NCBI GenBank assembly: GCA_030544235.1
Contig: CM060464.1
Coordinates: 27,968,152-28,032,151, forward strand
Reading direction: 5' to 3'
From: Lepturacanthus savala
Lineage: Eukaryota > Chordata > Actinopteri > Scombriformes > Trichiuridae
DNA length: 64,000 nucleotides
In this document: piece after piece, positions 25,901-39,000 of the stretch
How positions within the stretch are numbered: the stretch's first letter is position 1
Layout: each line of letters starts with the position of its first letter
The notes under the pieces: model-generated
Told to the model about the DNA's origin: nothing
The model's database searches: none
The model's input: the letters and a program-made list of their open reading frames with translations, nothing else
Translations under genes and position numbers: made by a program

Positions 25901-28900
25901 TGCAGCCATGGAATCTGCTGAACTACGACTTGGGCTGCCAATGACAAAAAATAATATTTTATATAAAGTAAATAATAGGCCATATGTGCATCTCTAGTCC
26001 ACAGCAACAAAGCCATCGTATTGTTTTAAACTGTTTTCAGTCTGAATGCAGTTTGTTGCTGAAGAACAAGAATGTTGGATGTCGCTGCAGGAGCCATGCA
26101 GAACCTCACAGACATGGGCAGATGTACAGTACAGGCCAAAAGTTTGGACACACCTTCTCATTCAATGTGTTTTCTTTATTTTCACTATTTATGTTGTAGA
26201 TTCTCACTGAAGGTATCAAAACTATGAATCAACACATGTTTACGGTGTTATGTACTTAACAAAAAAAGGTGAAATAACTGAAAACATGTTTTATATTCTA
26301 GTTCTTCAAAATAACCACCCTTTGCTCTGATTGATAAAGCAATAAATTCCACTAATTAACCCTGATAAGGCACAGCTATGAAGTGAAAACCATTTCAGGT
26401 GACTGCCTGAAATGGTAGTTCATCAAGAGAATGCCAAGAGTGTGCAAAGCAGTAATCAGAGCAAAGGATGGTTATTTTGTTAGAACTGTGTCCAAACTTT
26501 TGGCCTGTACTGTACGTCATGTGGACCCTTGCGGCCACAGAAAGTCTGCAGTCACACGTTGTTTTATGTGTGTTGCATATTCCTGACCGTATCCAACACT
26601 ATGCATCAAAGTAAGAACACATGTAAAAAGGTCTTCTGACTGTCAGAAAATAATCTCATTAATTGGCATTGAAAGCTGATTCTGTAAATGCTTCAGTGTG
26701 CCACCTGGCCATTCAGGAATACAAACGTGATGACTTGAGCAAAGAGGAATATACAATACTGCTGATTAGGGATGCACATTTTGGATTTTTTTTATGATTG
26801 TTAACCGACGCCCTGTAACGGTTAATAACCGTTAACCGATAAGATTTAAATGCCGTTCCATGCTGCCATTTAGACATATCACAATCCCGAAATACCGCTA
26901 TTCCGACACACAAACGTCCCACCATTCCGACAAGGCTTTCCATGTAAGGAAAGGTTGGAATCAGAGAGTCACTGACTCAGCGCTGTCTGGTGCTGAACTG
27001 CAGATTTATAATGACGGCAAATAGTTAGATTAATCATCTAAAATGTAAAAAAAGAAAAAGCTACAAGCTTTAGATATAATTAACAGTACTGTAGGCTTCA
27101 ATCGTCTGTTAGCTTTTTAAATTATGTCAAGAGCGAGCGCGCTGGTGATGTCTTTGTGTTCTGCTTCATTTCCAAAATAAAGTTTGAGCTTCTGAAATCT
27201 GATTTTTAAACAGTTCTGATGGAGCTCAATGTTTATCTGGATGATGCGGCTTCATTCCGAACAATTTTACTGTAAACCTGGACGACCCATGACGTGTCTG
27301 GAGATAAAAAAAAATAATATTCAATGTAATGGTTTTGTGTGTAATTGCATACAAGGATACACATCCTCCCCTACGGTGTCTTCTGCAGAGCCATCATTGA
27401 TATCTGTAATATTAATGTTCATATGATGCCAGCGTGCTTGGAGACACAAGGGCTCAATGGAGAGCTGCGTTCCAGCTGGCTGCTGTGACAGGTGAGATTC
27501 AGACATGAATCTAACATGTTTCACACTAGCCTGACCTACATTAATACGTCTACTGTAGAACTTCTTTACTCCTTTTTGCTCTCTTCATCTTTGTTGTAAA
27601 GTGGGCTGTGATGGAAAGCACGTGATGGCATGTGTTGCATGTGTCAACACGCCCCCATGAGTTGATTGAAATACGTAGCTTAAAAACAAAATTGACTGTT
27701 AGTATTAATCGGTTAGAGTTACTGTTATCGGTTAACCATGTGCATCCCTACTGCTGATGCATGACTTCATAGTTCTGTGCCCTCTTCAAGCAACAAACTG
27801 AAAAATAAAACCGATACTTTGTTCATTGCTGTAGAATCTATATCAACAATTACATGAAAAATCAAAACACTGCTCTGGCATGAAAGCAGTGATTCAACTG
27901 CCATGATTTTATCATCATAATACAGATAAAAATCTTGCTTTTGACCTAACCTGAAAAGTAGGATTTGATGAAAAAAAAAGTCCAAAGACAAACAACGGTA
28001 TTGGTAACATCTGAGTCCTCATATGCAATGGGCCCTCTGGCTGGGGGTCCCCTCAACTCATGGAGCTGCAACAAGTTCAGCCAAAGGTCACCAGTGGTAT
28101 CTGCCTACGATCAATCATCCGGACCTTTTCATTAGCTGCCACCACCACAGGGATCCTCTATTGTGATTATATGGACTGTTTGCTCTGTGCTGGCATGTTG
28201 GAGGGTGGACTGAGTGAGGGAAAATGGGGAGCTGGGAATCAGAGAGGCAGGGTATTTAAATAGGCATATACCTTCTTATATTCTATGATAGTTACATTAC
28301 AATAAAAAGTGTGACCACAAAAAGAGCATTATAACTCGGATATGTCCTATAAACTCAATTCTTCAATCAACTTCTTCGTATGAGGAATGGGTAGGATAGG
28401 GTAGGTCATGATAGGTAGGGGCATATTTGGCCTTCAAGTCCACAGCCATATATTTAAAAAATGTTCCAATATAGTAGAATGATATGCAATATTACATAAT
28501 GTGTTACATTAAACATTATCTACAAAATAGGCAGATTGAGGTGTTCAAGGAATCTGGGGACAATGTGGTACAGAATAGTCTGTATCTTTGTCCACATTGC
28601 CTAATTTTAGCATGCATCTTGAGGTTTCACTGACTTGGCGTAGAGGTTTTCTAAAATGTGGGCTAATATTGGATCATGCCTCTGAAGCATGAACAGCAGA
28701 TTATCATCACAGCTAAATCACCACAATCAGTTGCAGATCCAGCCAACTAGAGACACTGACGCCACCAGATACAATCAAGCATATACTGTAGAAAGCGCCA
28801 GGGGAATGATCAAACAAGCGCCTTCACACGGTCAAGTGCCAAATGCAAGTGAACAGACACAAACACAAAGATTCTTGGACCTCACATTGATCCACATATG

Positions 28901-30009
28901 AAAAGCATTCCCCCACTCACACACATGCCTACAAACACATCAGCGCAAATACTTGATGTCAGCAGTCCTTACAGGAGGCCGACTGCAGACACCCTGTTTT
29001 TTTTATTTTTGGCGGGAGATGAGACAGACTTCTCTGAGGATGCGGCCGACGTTTGAAATCAAATCATTTGAACCCAATTGGAACCATAGCAGTGTCTCTG
29101 CCCAGTCCAGAGTTGGTGAACAAAAGGCTATTATGAAACATGGATCATCACAGGTAATGACAGTTAATAGAGCATAATTGGCATGGTATTAAACAGTGAA
29201 TCAGCACTGGACCACAACAGACTAATCCCAGAGTCAGACCACAGCTTCTGAGGGGAATGTTTTTAGGCTGATTTGATGACAGCAGGCTATTTATGCACAA
29301 TCTGTTGTGATAAGATGACCATGTTTCATACACTAAAATCTGTAATAGCAACCATCTTGAAAGACCACCCGGAGTACAGACAGAAGGATAACATGTGAAT
29401 AATTATGTGTGGACAGAATGTTTTGCAAGACCTTTGTACTGGCTTACCACAAATTTACCATTCTCATCCACCAACCACTCACTGTCGGCAGCTACAATGA
29501 ATGATGTTGAATTGTAGTCATGGGTAGCACAATGAAAGGGAAAGGAAGATATGAATGAATGTGCTGTTCAAGACTGGAGAAGAATCCCTCTGAGTGGCAT
29601 CAGTTAAACAGAAGCAAAGGGGGCTCTAATCTTACAGTATTTTATCTTAAAGTGTGAAATACCAGATTGCAAGATTATTTGTCATCACTGAACATATTAC
29701 ACTGCACTGCAGTCTATGCTAAACATACTAAAGAATGTGATGAGGTCATTGTTTTTCATGGATTTAAAACATTAACCTCTCTAGGTTTTATGATTTTAGT
29801 CACAAAAGTACAAATGTTTCCAGGCACATGGATCCTGAGAGTCATCTACGTGAAAAACCTTACACAACCTCTGATTAGTCATGTATTACTCCTACTCAGC
29901 AGAACACACTGTTTTTATAGAAATTATATTACATTTACATGTTGGAGTGAAGCGGTCATCAACACTCACAGGAAGTTACTAATACTGTATTCATTCACAT
30001 GAAGGGTAT

Positions 30010-30047
<38 letters not shown>

Positions 30048-33000
30048 CAATCAATGCTAATCAAGTTTTCTACAGTTTAGATTAACCCAACCAATGAGTC
30101 CAAATACCTAAGGAAATGAGCAAAGTCAGCACACTGTACTGACCGCATTTTAAATAATTCTAAATCGTGGTCAACATGGACAATCAGAAAATTCAATAAC
30201 AGCACCCCAGGGCCCACTGGTCCGTTTAGGCTTAACAAGGTTGTAGAGCTGTTTTCAAAATCACAGCTTTATCCCTGGAGACTGAACCACTGTCTGTAAA
30301 AATGAACTTATGAGCTCTGAATGAATGTCCATCTGCCGTATGGGTTGTAAATCGGGAGACCACCTGGAAGTATGGTCCATCTGTGGCTGTATTCTCTAGC
30401 CTCAATATGACATCATACCTTTATTTAATGGATGAGAAATGTGTTGGTGTTTTAACATAACCAGAGAGCAAATGTGAAAAGAGAGTCAATATATGCTCAA
30501 AATGAAAATTAAAGATAGAATATAAGAAGAACATAACATAATGTAGACACAAATAGACTGCAACACAAATAATCCATGATAATGCAGTTTGCATTTAATA
30601 TGGTGTCATGATTTTAAAGACTGCTCTTGACACAAAATATTCTGATATTTACCTGTGCACTTGTATCAGGGCTCATATTTGATTCCCTTTGAGCTGTGTT
30701 ATTTAGCCTCATGCTAATTTGAAAACTGACATAAGATGATGATTGCTAGACCTCTTAGAAGGCCACAGATGCATCTTATTATCAAGCAGACTAAGACTTT
30801 TTTGTAGTGAAGACTTTAAAGGAATTTAATACAAAGTATTTAATGATTTTAGTGAATAGTTCCCAGTGAGAAACATACTGTTTTTACTTAGAAACAATTA
30901 AGATTAGTGTCACCACTTCAGTATCCAACCAAATGTGAAATATGGTCACAATCTCCCTTTCGGTTGTTGAAAATGGCTAGAAAAGTGTTTTTGTTGAACA
31001 TTATGATGTCAGAGAGAAGTTTACCTTTGATCTTTAAACTGAATAAAATCCACATGAATCCATAATCACAGAATGCTTAGAGTTATACTGTGGTTCTAAC
31101 ATTACTTATGTTGCATGAATGAAATGTTCAAAGTCAAAGAGGCCACCCGTTTTCCTAAGTTATAGTATAGTCTATTGGCCTGGAAAATTAAGATGACTAT
31201 TTTAGTGAATAAAGTGACCTTCCAATTTATAAAACCCATATAAGGCCTGGCAGGATCGAGAATGAAAACCGCCTCAATGGTGTATCTTTGAGAATTTTTT
31301 TTTCTTTTTAGTGGATACTCTACCTAAGCAAATGTCTGCAGTGCTGTTACATCTTCCTGCTGATATAGTCTGTGTACAGTTCTTGAGAAACTGATACTGA
31401 TGCAGACATAACACTGATAACGATAGCATGTGGTGTTTTAATCTTCTTATTAATCCCTGCAGAATGTCACCTGCTCATGATTAGAAAGAAACTATGCACA
31501 GTGCACGGACCCCCACACACACACACATTCTCACATACACATATACACATGCTGTCACATTCAACCTTATACTCTGTGATGCCAATTCCCAGAGACAAGT
31601 ACAGGAACTTGGAGTGCGAGAACTTTTCCAGACTTGGCTCAGCTTTCGCAACTTGCTTCAACTGAGCAATGAATCAAAGGACAGCTCAAGGGAGAAGAGC
31701 CGTGTGATACATCGATACTAACCATGCTTCATTAAGACACAAGCGCAAAGGTCAAATTACAGATCTGCTGCTTTGTTCTTTAGTCTGTCTTTGCCTTGGT
31801 AAGGAAGGAAGAAAGTATACCCTAACAAACATGCTATTGCTAATTTGCTAGAGAGAATGGTCATCACTATCATCTTTAAAATATGGTCCATTCTCAACCT
31901 TTCCAACATCAATCAATCTTTAACTGTACAGTGTCAGTGGATGTCAAGGGGAGTTAAACACATGATGTCAATTGGGAGCTGTGTATGAGTGCTGTCAAAA
32001 ACCCTGCAAACCTTTTCATCCACTGTCACGGTTCCTAGAGTGTTGCTAAATTTACAGCCTACTTTTACAATATTGCCAGCCATCTAAATTTTTAAAAACA
32101 ACAAATTGCCACATAAAACAACTATTTCCAACTATTTGAGACCAGTGTTAAAAGCCCAGTCTGTAACTTTTCTTGATTCAAATGTCTAAAATTTAGTAAA
32201 CCCATGTTAAATATGTAGTTGAGTTGTGTACTTTCATTGTGCCAAATATTTCCAACAATTCCGGGTGAATTTGAGTCAGATGAAGTGCCTAATTGTTTAA
32301 AATACATTGAAATTGGAAGGGGATGTATGTATTGTTTGATAAAAAAACAAAAACAAAACAAAAAAAATAAATAAAATTGTCCCCATACTGCCTATGCTAC
32401 CCATTGTTGTAGCTATTAACAATACTTCTTGAAAAATGTGTATCTGGATCAGGATGATCCAATCCATGTTGCTGGCACAAAAGTAAAATGGATTATGTGA
32501 TCCTGGATGACAAAACATGGGATTTCCAAATCTAGATCATTCTGATCCAGATAAAATGTTTTGAACGACTAGGCCCTGGAGGCCAGTTAAGATTCTACCA
32601 TGACAGCTATCCCTGAAATGGCTCTGAGCACTGACACTGTCGTCATGAGCAATGATGGAAATCTCAATGAAGGTTTGCACATAATTTCAAAAGCAAAGGA
32701 ATATCTTCTCATATCTTAAAAGTTGTGTTTTCTTTTCAAAAGATAATGAAGAAAATTAATGCAAGCAAAAGGAGTGCCGAGACTATGAAGAAAGCAGTAA
32801 GATTTCATTTATGAAGAAAACAGTTTGGGAAAAAAAATATGTAAATGTTTATTTTTAGAGTTCCTTTGGGACCCCAGCATGGCCAGTATTTTTTTGTGTG
32901 TACTGTCATTGTTAGCTGATTTCAGAGAAATTTTGGACCATGTTACATTTCTGGGTTTGGCAGTGGAAGCGGCAAATTCTCTGTTCCCTTTCACATGAAG

Positions 33001-36000
33001 GGATGAAAAGGATGGCTTTATGCCAGTGGTCACATATAAACTTTCAAGGTCAACTTTCAAAGGCCTCCATGCTCTTAAGGTCCCTTACTTTAAGAGCAAT
33101 ACAGATATTCAATGCTAAGGCCTGAGCTAGAAGCATCTCTGGAGGTGCAAATGAGACTGCTCCACACATGTAAATATGAAAATGTGTTACACATCACAGA
33201 GAAAATTAGGGAAGCAAGTAAAGAGGAGTATAAATTAAGAGTTGCATGGAGGTTAATGGAAGAAGCATGTATTTGTGTTGGCAAAAAACTGAATAAATGA
33301 TTATTTGTTATTTATTCATTTATTTTTTTGTAATTATATACTGGGCCTAAACTGGTACATACAACTAGGTCCAATTTCCTCTTCAAGGGATGAGTTTATT
33401 TATAATAGTGTAGCTCTTGTATAAACCGAAATTTATTTACAAGATGTTTTCCAATGAATTCAAAACTAATCTACAGTATAAAAACTTATCTTTGTAAGTG
33501 AATCTACCGTATTGTGGCAGTGATTATAACTCAATGAGGCTAAAACAGCTTAGCAAGTTTGCTACACACTCCCACACTGCAGCCATTCATGATACACAGT
33601 GGCATTTCTCCTCAGTGCTATTGAAGCAAGTGGGCTGACCCAAACAAAAAAGTAGTGCTGAAACCTTTTTTAATCTAATATTCAAAAATATAATACATTT
33701 TCTGAATTTGACGATGAACACTGCACATTCAAAACATACACCTGGCATTCAGATGGTGGAAACTGCTTTCTTCCAAACTTGTTTTCCTAAGAGCTTTAAC
33801 AGTCTGAATTCCAATGCCGGACCCCTTCTTTATGTCTCTCGTCTCCCCCCCACACCCGCCCAACTCTTGATAAGCCCCTCTGATTAAACAAGCCAAATTT
33901 CCTGCAACTAAAATGGCCTAGCCCTGAGCTAAATGTTAGTATTCCAGCCGGTCCATCCCATTTCCACCCTGATTAGATGATGGAACAATGTTTGGGTTGT
34001 GGATTAACCCCACTCCATGGCCCCCATTGGTGCTACTCACTTCCACCCCCATTCCCTCTCGCGTTTTTCTCCCCCATTCTCTTCCAGGTTTGGCAGGACC
34101 ATGAGCCACATAAGGGGAAGGGAAAGAGCATTTGGCTTGAGGATGGTTTGGCAGTTGTCAAGGATAAAGGAGCAGGAAGGGAAGGAACCTGCTAAAAAGG
34201 AAACTATGACTAGGGTCAGACATGAAATACGGTGTGGGGTCAACAGCAGGTTGAAAATGATTACATTGTCCTAGTTTAGCTGCAAGGTGTTGGAGAGTTG
34301 TGACTTTCTTGCCAAGCCATTTACCATTTCATAAATCAGCATGTTCATGAGTAGGAGTAGGATCAGAACAGTCACAGTCACTCTCTTTGTAAGCCAGTAC
34401 AATACTAGATCCAAACTTTTGTGTGCATGTCTACAGTATGTATAACAATTACTAATGCCATGACTAGTAAATCAAATCTATAGACGTAATTCTACATACA
34501 GTAATCACCTGTGAAACATATGTTATTCCACACTTGGCCTTTGGCCAACACACCAGTGAGTAGTGAAAGAGCTTTGTTAGAATCTGATTTATGTATCCAG
34601 TAAGTCCTAAAACATTTGTTTGCCAAAGGTTATCCTTGGCTTGAAATATGTCACTCCTCGTCTGACATTATTTCTGGCATGAGGCTGAAAATTGGGAATA
34701 AAATGAGTGTCCAACAAACTGTACTTGGCTGTATAAAACTGTACACTTCTACTATATGTCTGAACACTCTCACTACTAAAAGGCATTCATCTTATTTACC
34801 TAAACCTAAATATGAGGTAAGATATAGTCACCAGGTGGAAACTATGAATTGAAATGAACGACCAAAACAGAAACCGTTTCCGCAATCACGCCACAGTGGT
34901 CTGGTTGATTAATGAGCCATTTACGGTTAGCCAATATGATTATGATAGATAATATCTGTATAAAATTCTAATAATTTAAAGTGAAAAACCAAAAAATGGA
35001 AAAAAAATGGGTATTGTACCAGTTATATATGATATAAAGTCCAAATCTGCCACCAGGTAAAAGCTGCTGTGAACCAAGCAGGGTTGAAGGGAAATGATCT
35101 GATCTCACCAACAATATCCCTTTAGAAGACCAGGGCGACCAGTTGGGTGGGACAAGGACGGAGCCACACAGGGCCTTCTTTGTGTTGCCCCACTTTGACT
35201 GAAGAGATGTGTGTGAGGGGGGAATGAACATTTAAACCCCTCCACCCAGTACACACTCCAGGGTCCTCTCAACTCCTCTCAGTGGCACAAATGGGAGGAA
35301 TTCAGCCATTACCCTGGAGGTGCAATTACAAATCCCAGTTCTACTGACACAGATCATCTCACACACATTTTCAGTGAAATTAGACCCAGGAAGTGACACT
35401 GTGAATGAATATATAAAAGACTAGTGTAAGGAGATTTCATGCAAAAAATTAAATTTGACCATGGAACGTTCAAAATTATGGGGGTTATGCATCAGGTGAA
35501 TGATTCAAAGACCAATTAATGAATTAATTTTCATGGATCAAAGATGTGACCCTCTGGGTTACAGCAGGGGTTTTCAAACTGTGACATAGGGCTAAATAAT
35601 ATAGTAAAATAAATATAAAATTATAAAATATAGTTGTGATTTCTTTTTCCAATATTACAATTGTGATTTAATATATTATTAGCAGCTTGCATCATAACTC
35701 ATACTCCCCCTTTATGTCAGTCAACACAAACAGATACGTATGCATATATTCAGTGTCACTTCCCAAGCATATCATCATCACTTCTATGCATTGCAAATAA
35801 ATGCCCATGAATGTTAAAAAATCATAAAATAAAAATAATCCTATAACTCTAGAACTGCCTCATCTTCATTCTAACCTGTCTTAAGTATTAAAGGAATACA
35901 GTTATGCAGTCATCTAAATTCTACCTGAGGGTGGACCTGGCTTACAGGATGGCCCTTCCAACATTTAAGATTCCTGGGTATAGTATATGCAGTAGATCAA

Positions 36001-39000
36001 AACAACCCTCTGCTGGTTACCAATTTTACAGGGTAACCAAATGCAAATCAGTAAATTACCATATATCCCATACCTACCAGAAGTTTAGTGTCAGCTCTAC
36101 AAGATCAGAAACAAAGAGCCTCTGTGTCGACACCAGCTCTGTGAGCTTAGCTACCTAAGCAGTGGGGCTTTTCCAGGGGCCTCCGCTAGTCTCTAATATC
36201 CTGTTTGCTACAATCTCCCCGCGGCTGAGAGGAACCACGAGCGATCAGCCACTGGGAGCCACAGTCACACAGACAGGTAGACGCCCAGCTTTGACCTGTG
36301 GGGATGGACATCTTGACACCAGTGTTCGACCAGCCATGTTTTAAAAAAATGCTTACAAAGGTGTTATAAAAGTCTTATTTTTATGGGACTGGTATTAGAG
36401 AGTATGCCATTTAGTTAGTGAATGATTTGTCAGCCTTTGCAATTTATGAAATCTATTAAGACTAAAAATGTTGCTTATGTCAATGACATAATTATGTGAG
36501 ATCCACTCTGTACTAATGTCACTGTGAGTACATGTGTCTTCTTACAGTATGCCAAGTCTCTTTTGCACTATGTTTCTTCACTGAGCATAGGAATCAGACC
36601 ATAGTCAAATGACTCACCGGGAGTTTGATTTTCAGATATTACTGTCATCATAAGAACTTTTATGAGACCTCTGTCTTCACCTAATTACAGCAGGTACTAT
36701 ACTAAAATCACTGACACTTACCACATTTTGAATCACTGCATGTTCCAAGACAATATTAATGCAATGTTAGTGGGGCTTAAGTGTCAAGTTAAGAGTTTTT
36801 TTAGTCTTAAAATGTAATCCAAGTGTCATTTTCATGGTCACTGTGAGCAATATAGGATTTGGCAAAGTGTGTTTGTGAAACGCACCATGCTCAGTACAGT
36901 ATCCAGGCAACAGACCTTGGAACTGATTGTAGATACAGGGTGATGATAACAGCTAGATTCATCTTCATGCCGTCATTTTAAGGGATGGAGGTCTATATGC
37001 CAGCCAAAACAAGCAAAATCCCTTCTGTACTTTCTACATGTTAAGACTCTGTTCCGTCGTGCACACGTTCAGACATGCCTTCCCCTCTCATCATGACAAA
37101 GATTTGTTGCCAGCAAGGCTGAAGTAATCAGGAGCTTCACTGACATTCTGTGTCAACAGCGGAGCACAATGGGGGTTAATCAGTGTGTTTCCGATGGCTT
37201 CTGCACTCACAAGTGTTGGACAACACTCATCCACCAGTAGAGTGATCTTGAAGGGCAATTCAACACTGATTTCATTAGTATTCGGTTTACACACTTACAG
37301 AAACATAAAGAGGATCAAATAAGAAATAGGTCTACATATTTTTTGATAATGACAAGCAACCTGATGTCTATATGAAATAGCAAATTTCACATATGTTGAA
37401 ATATTCAGTATATCTCCAAGTTTTCCATAATAAACTATTATCAAAACCCTTATAATGAATGGTTAAATCATTTTTACCAAATTACACACAACATTTGAGA
37501 CATAGATTTAATCTGTGGTTAGACAGTAATTTAAATTCTACAGGTGAACAAAGTGCAAACGATCCAGCTGTATTGTCACATTCATTCTCCGATATTGAGC
37601 CTAATCCTTTAGTTTAGAAAACATGTTGAATTTTACCAACCAATGATGTATAAATCCAATATTGGATTCATGTGGTCACAAACTGTTTCCAAGGAAAATG
37701 CATCTACCTTTACACAGTTGGTACTGGTTCACATACTGTGAACACTACAGGAAAAGTGAACATATTAGAGAAAGTAAGCTTCAATGACTTTAAAGCTCTG
37801 AAAGTCCTTCTCCACACCACATTTAGGACCTAATTTCTTAAAGGTGTAGGTGGAATGTAATGGAATCCCTGTTCTCTGACAGTTTCCCAAGCCTAAGCCC
37901 CTCGGTCACCCCTGGGAACTTGGGCGTCTGTCAGTCCAAGTTAGCAGTGAGCTCCCATTAGGAAAAGGAAACAGTGGAGCCAGGCTTCCCTTGCCCCAAA
38001 TGCACAGAAATCCTGCCATTGTGCCTCTCCCTGGGGGTTCAGGGATTTAAAGTTATAATCCAAGGATCCATACTGTATAGGTCCTTACAGGTCCATGGAG
38101 GACAGAACAACAGATGTCACTACCTAAATTCTAAGGGTGGGTAAGGGTGAGACAGTATGAATCATAATGTCACCAGTATCCTCTAAACCAAGAAAATAGA
38201 TGTACTACAGGTGTGGACAATTAAATTAAATGTTGGTCCATAGAAACAAATTCACAGTCAAAGAGAAATTCAAACTCCCTTCACAGTAACTTTTGAAGCT
38301 CCATGGAGCAAAGCACAATAGAAAGGTGGAATAATGGTTTGTGAGACTATAATTTCACTGTCAGTTTTAAACCAAAGCTGATGATGTGATTAGTCGTTAT
38401 ATGATGAGGTCTATACAAAGACATGATTGTATTTATTTGTCATGTGAACAACACAAAATTTTTTGATTTATTTAATTTGTATTAATGCATGTCTCTTATG
38501 AAACTAATATGTAATACAAATCCTGAGCTTGTTATTGAAAGATAATTAATCTTCTTTTGCAGTCCTGACTGATAATTTGTCCTTACTACTATAGTATTCT
38601 GAATTATTGATTTTTCTAGGAATCATTATAATTTTGAATATAAATAGGAACTTCTACACTGTATGAATTTTATGCAGCATGCTTGTCATCTGCTGATCGG
38701 AATAATTACACCTACAACAGCTTATTTAAAACACCTGTGCACTCTACTTTTAGAGTGGACCTGAAGAAGCCAGGTGGTGAACCATATTGTTTGTGTGTAC
38801 CATTGAATAAAATAAGAGAAACATTTCAGCTGCTTTATGTGGTGGATTTTTTTGTTTGTATCTTTACCATTATTAATAAATCAATTAAATCAGATAATGC
38901 CAATAAGACAGAAAACTGAAATAAAGATTATCTTGGAGTATATATTTATCAAGCTAAATCAATACAAACTGCTGTGTCTTAGACAGGAAACAACAGAAAA

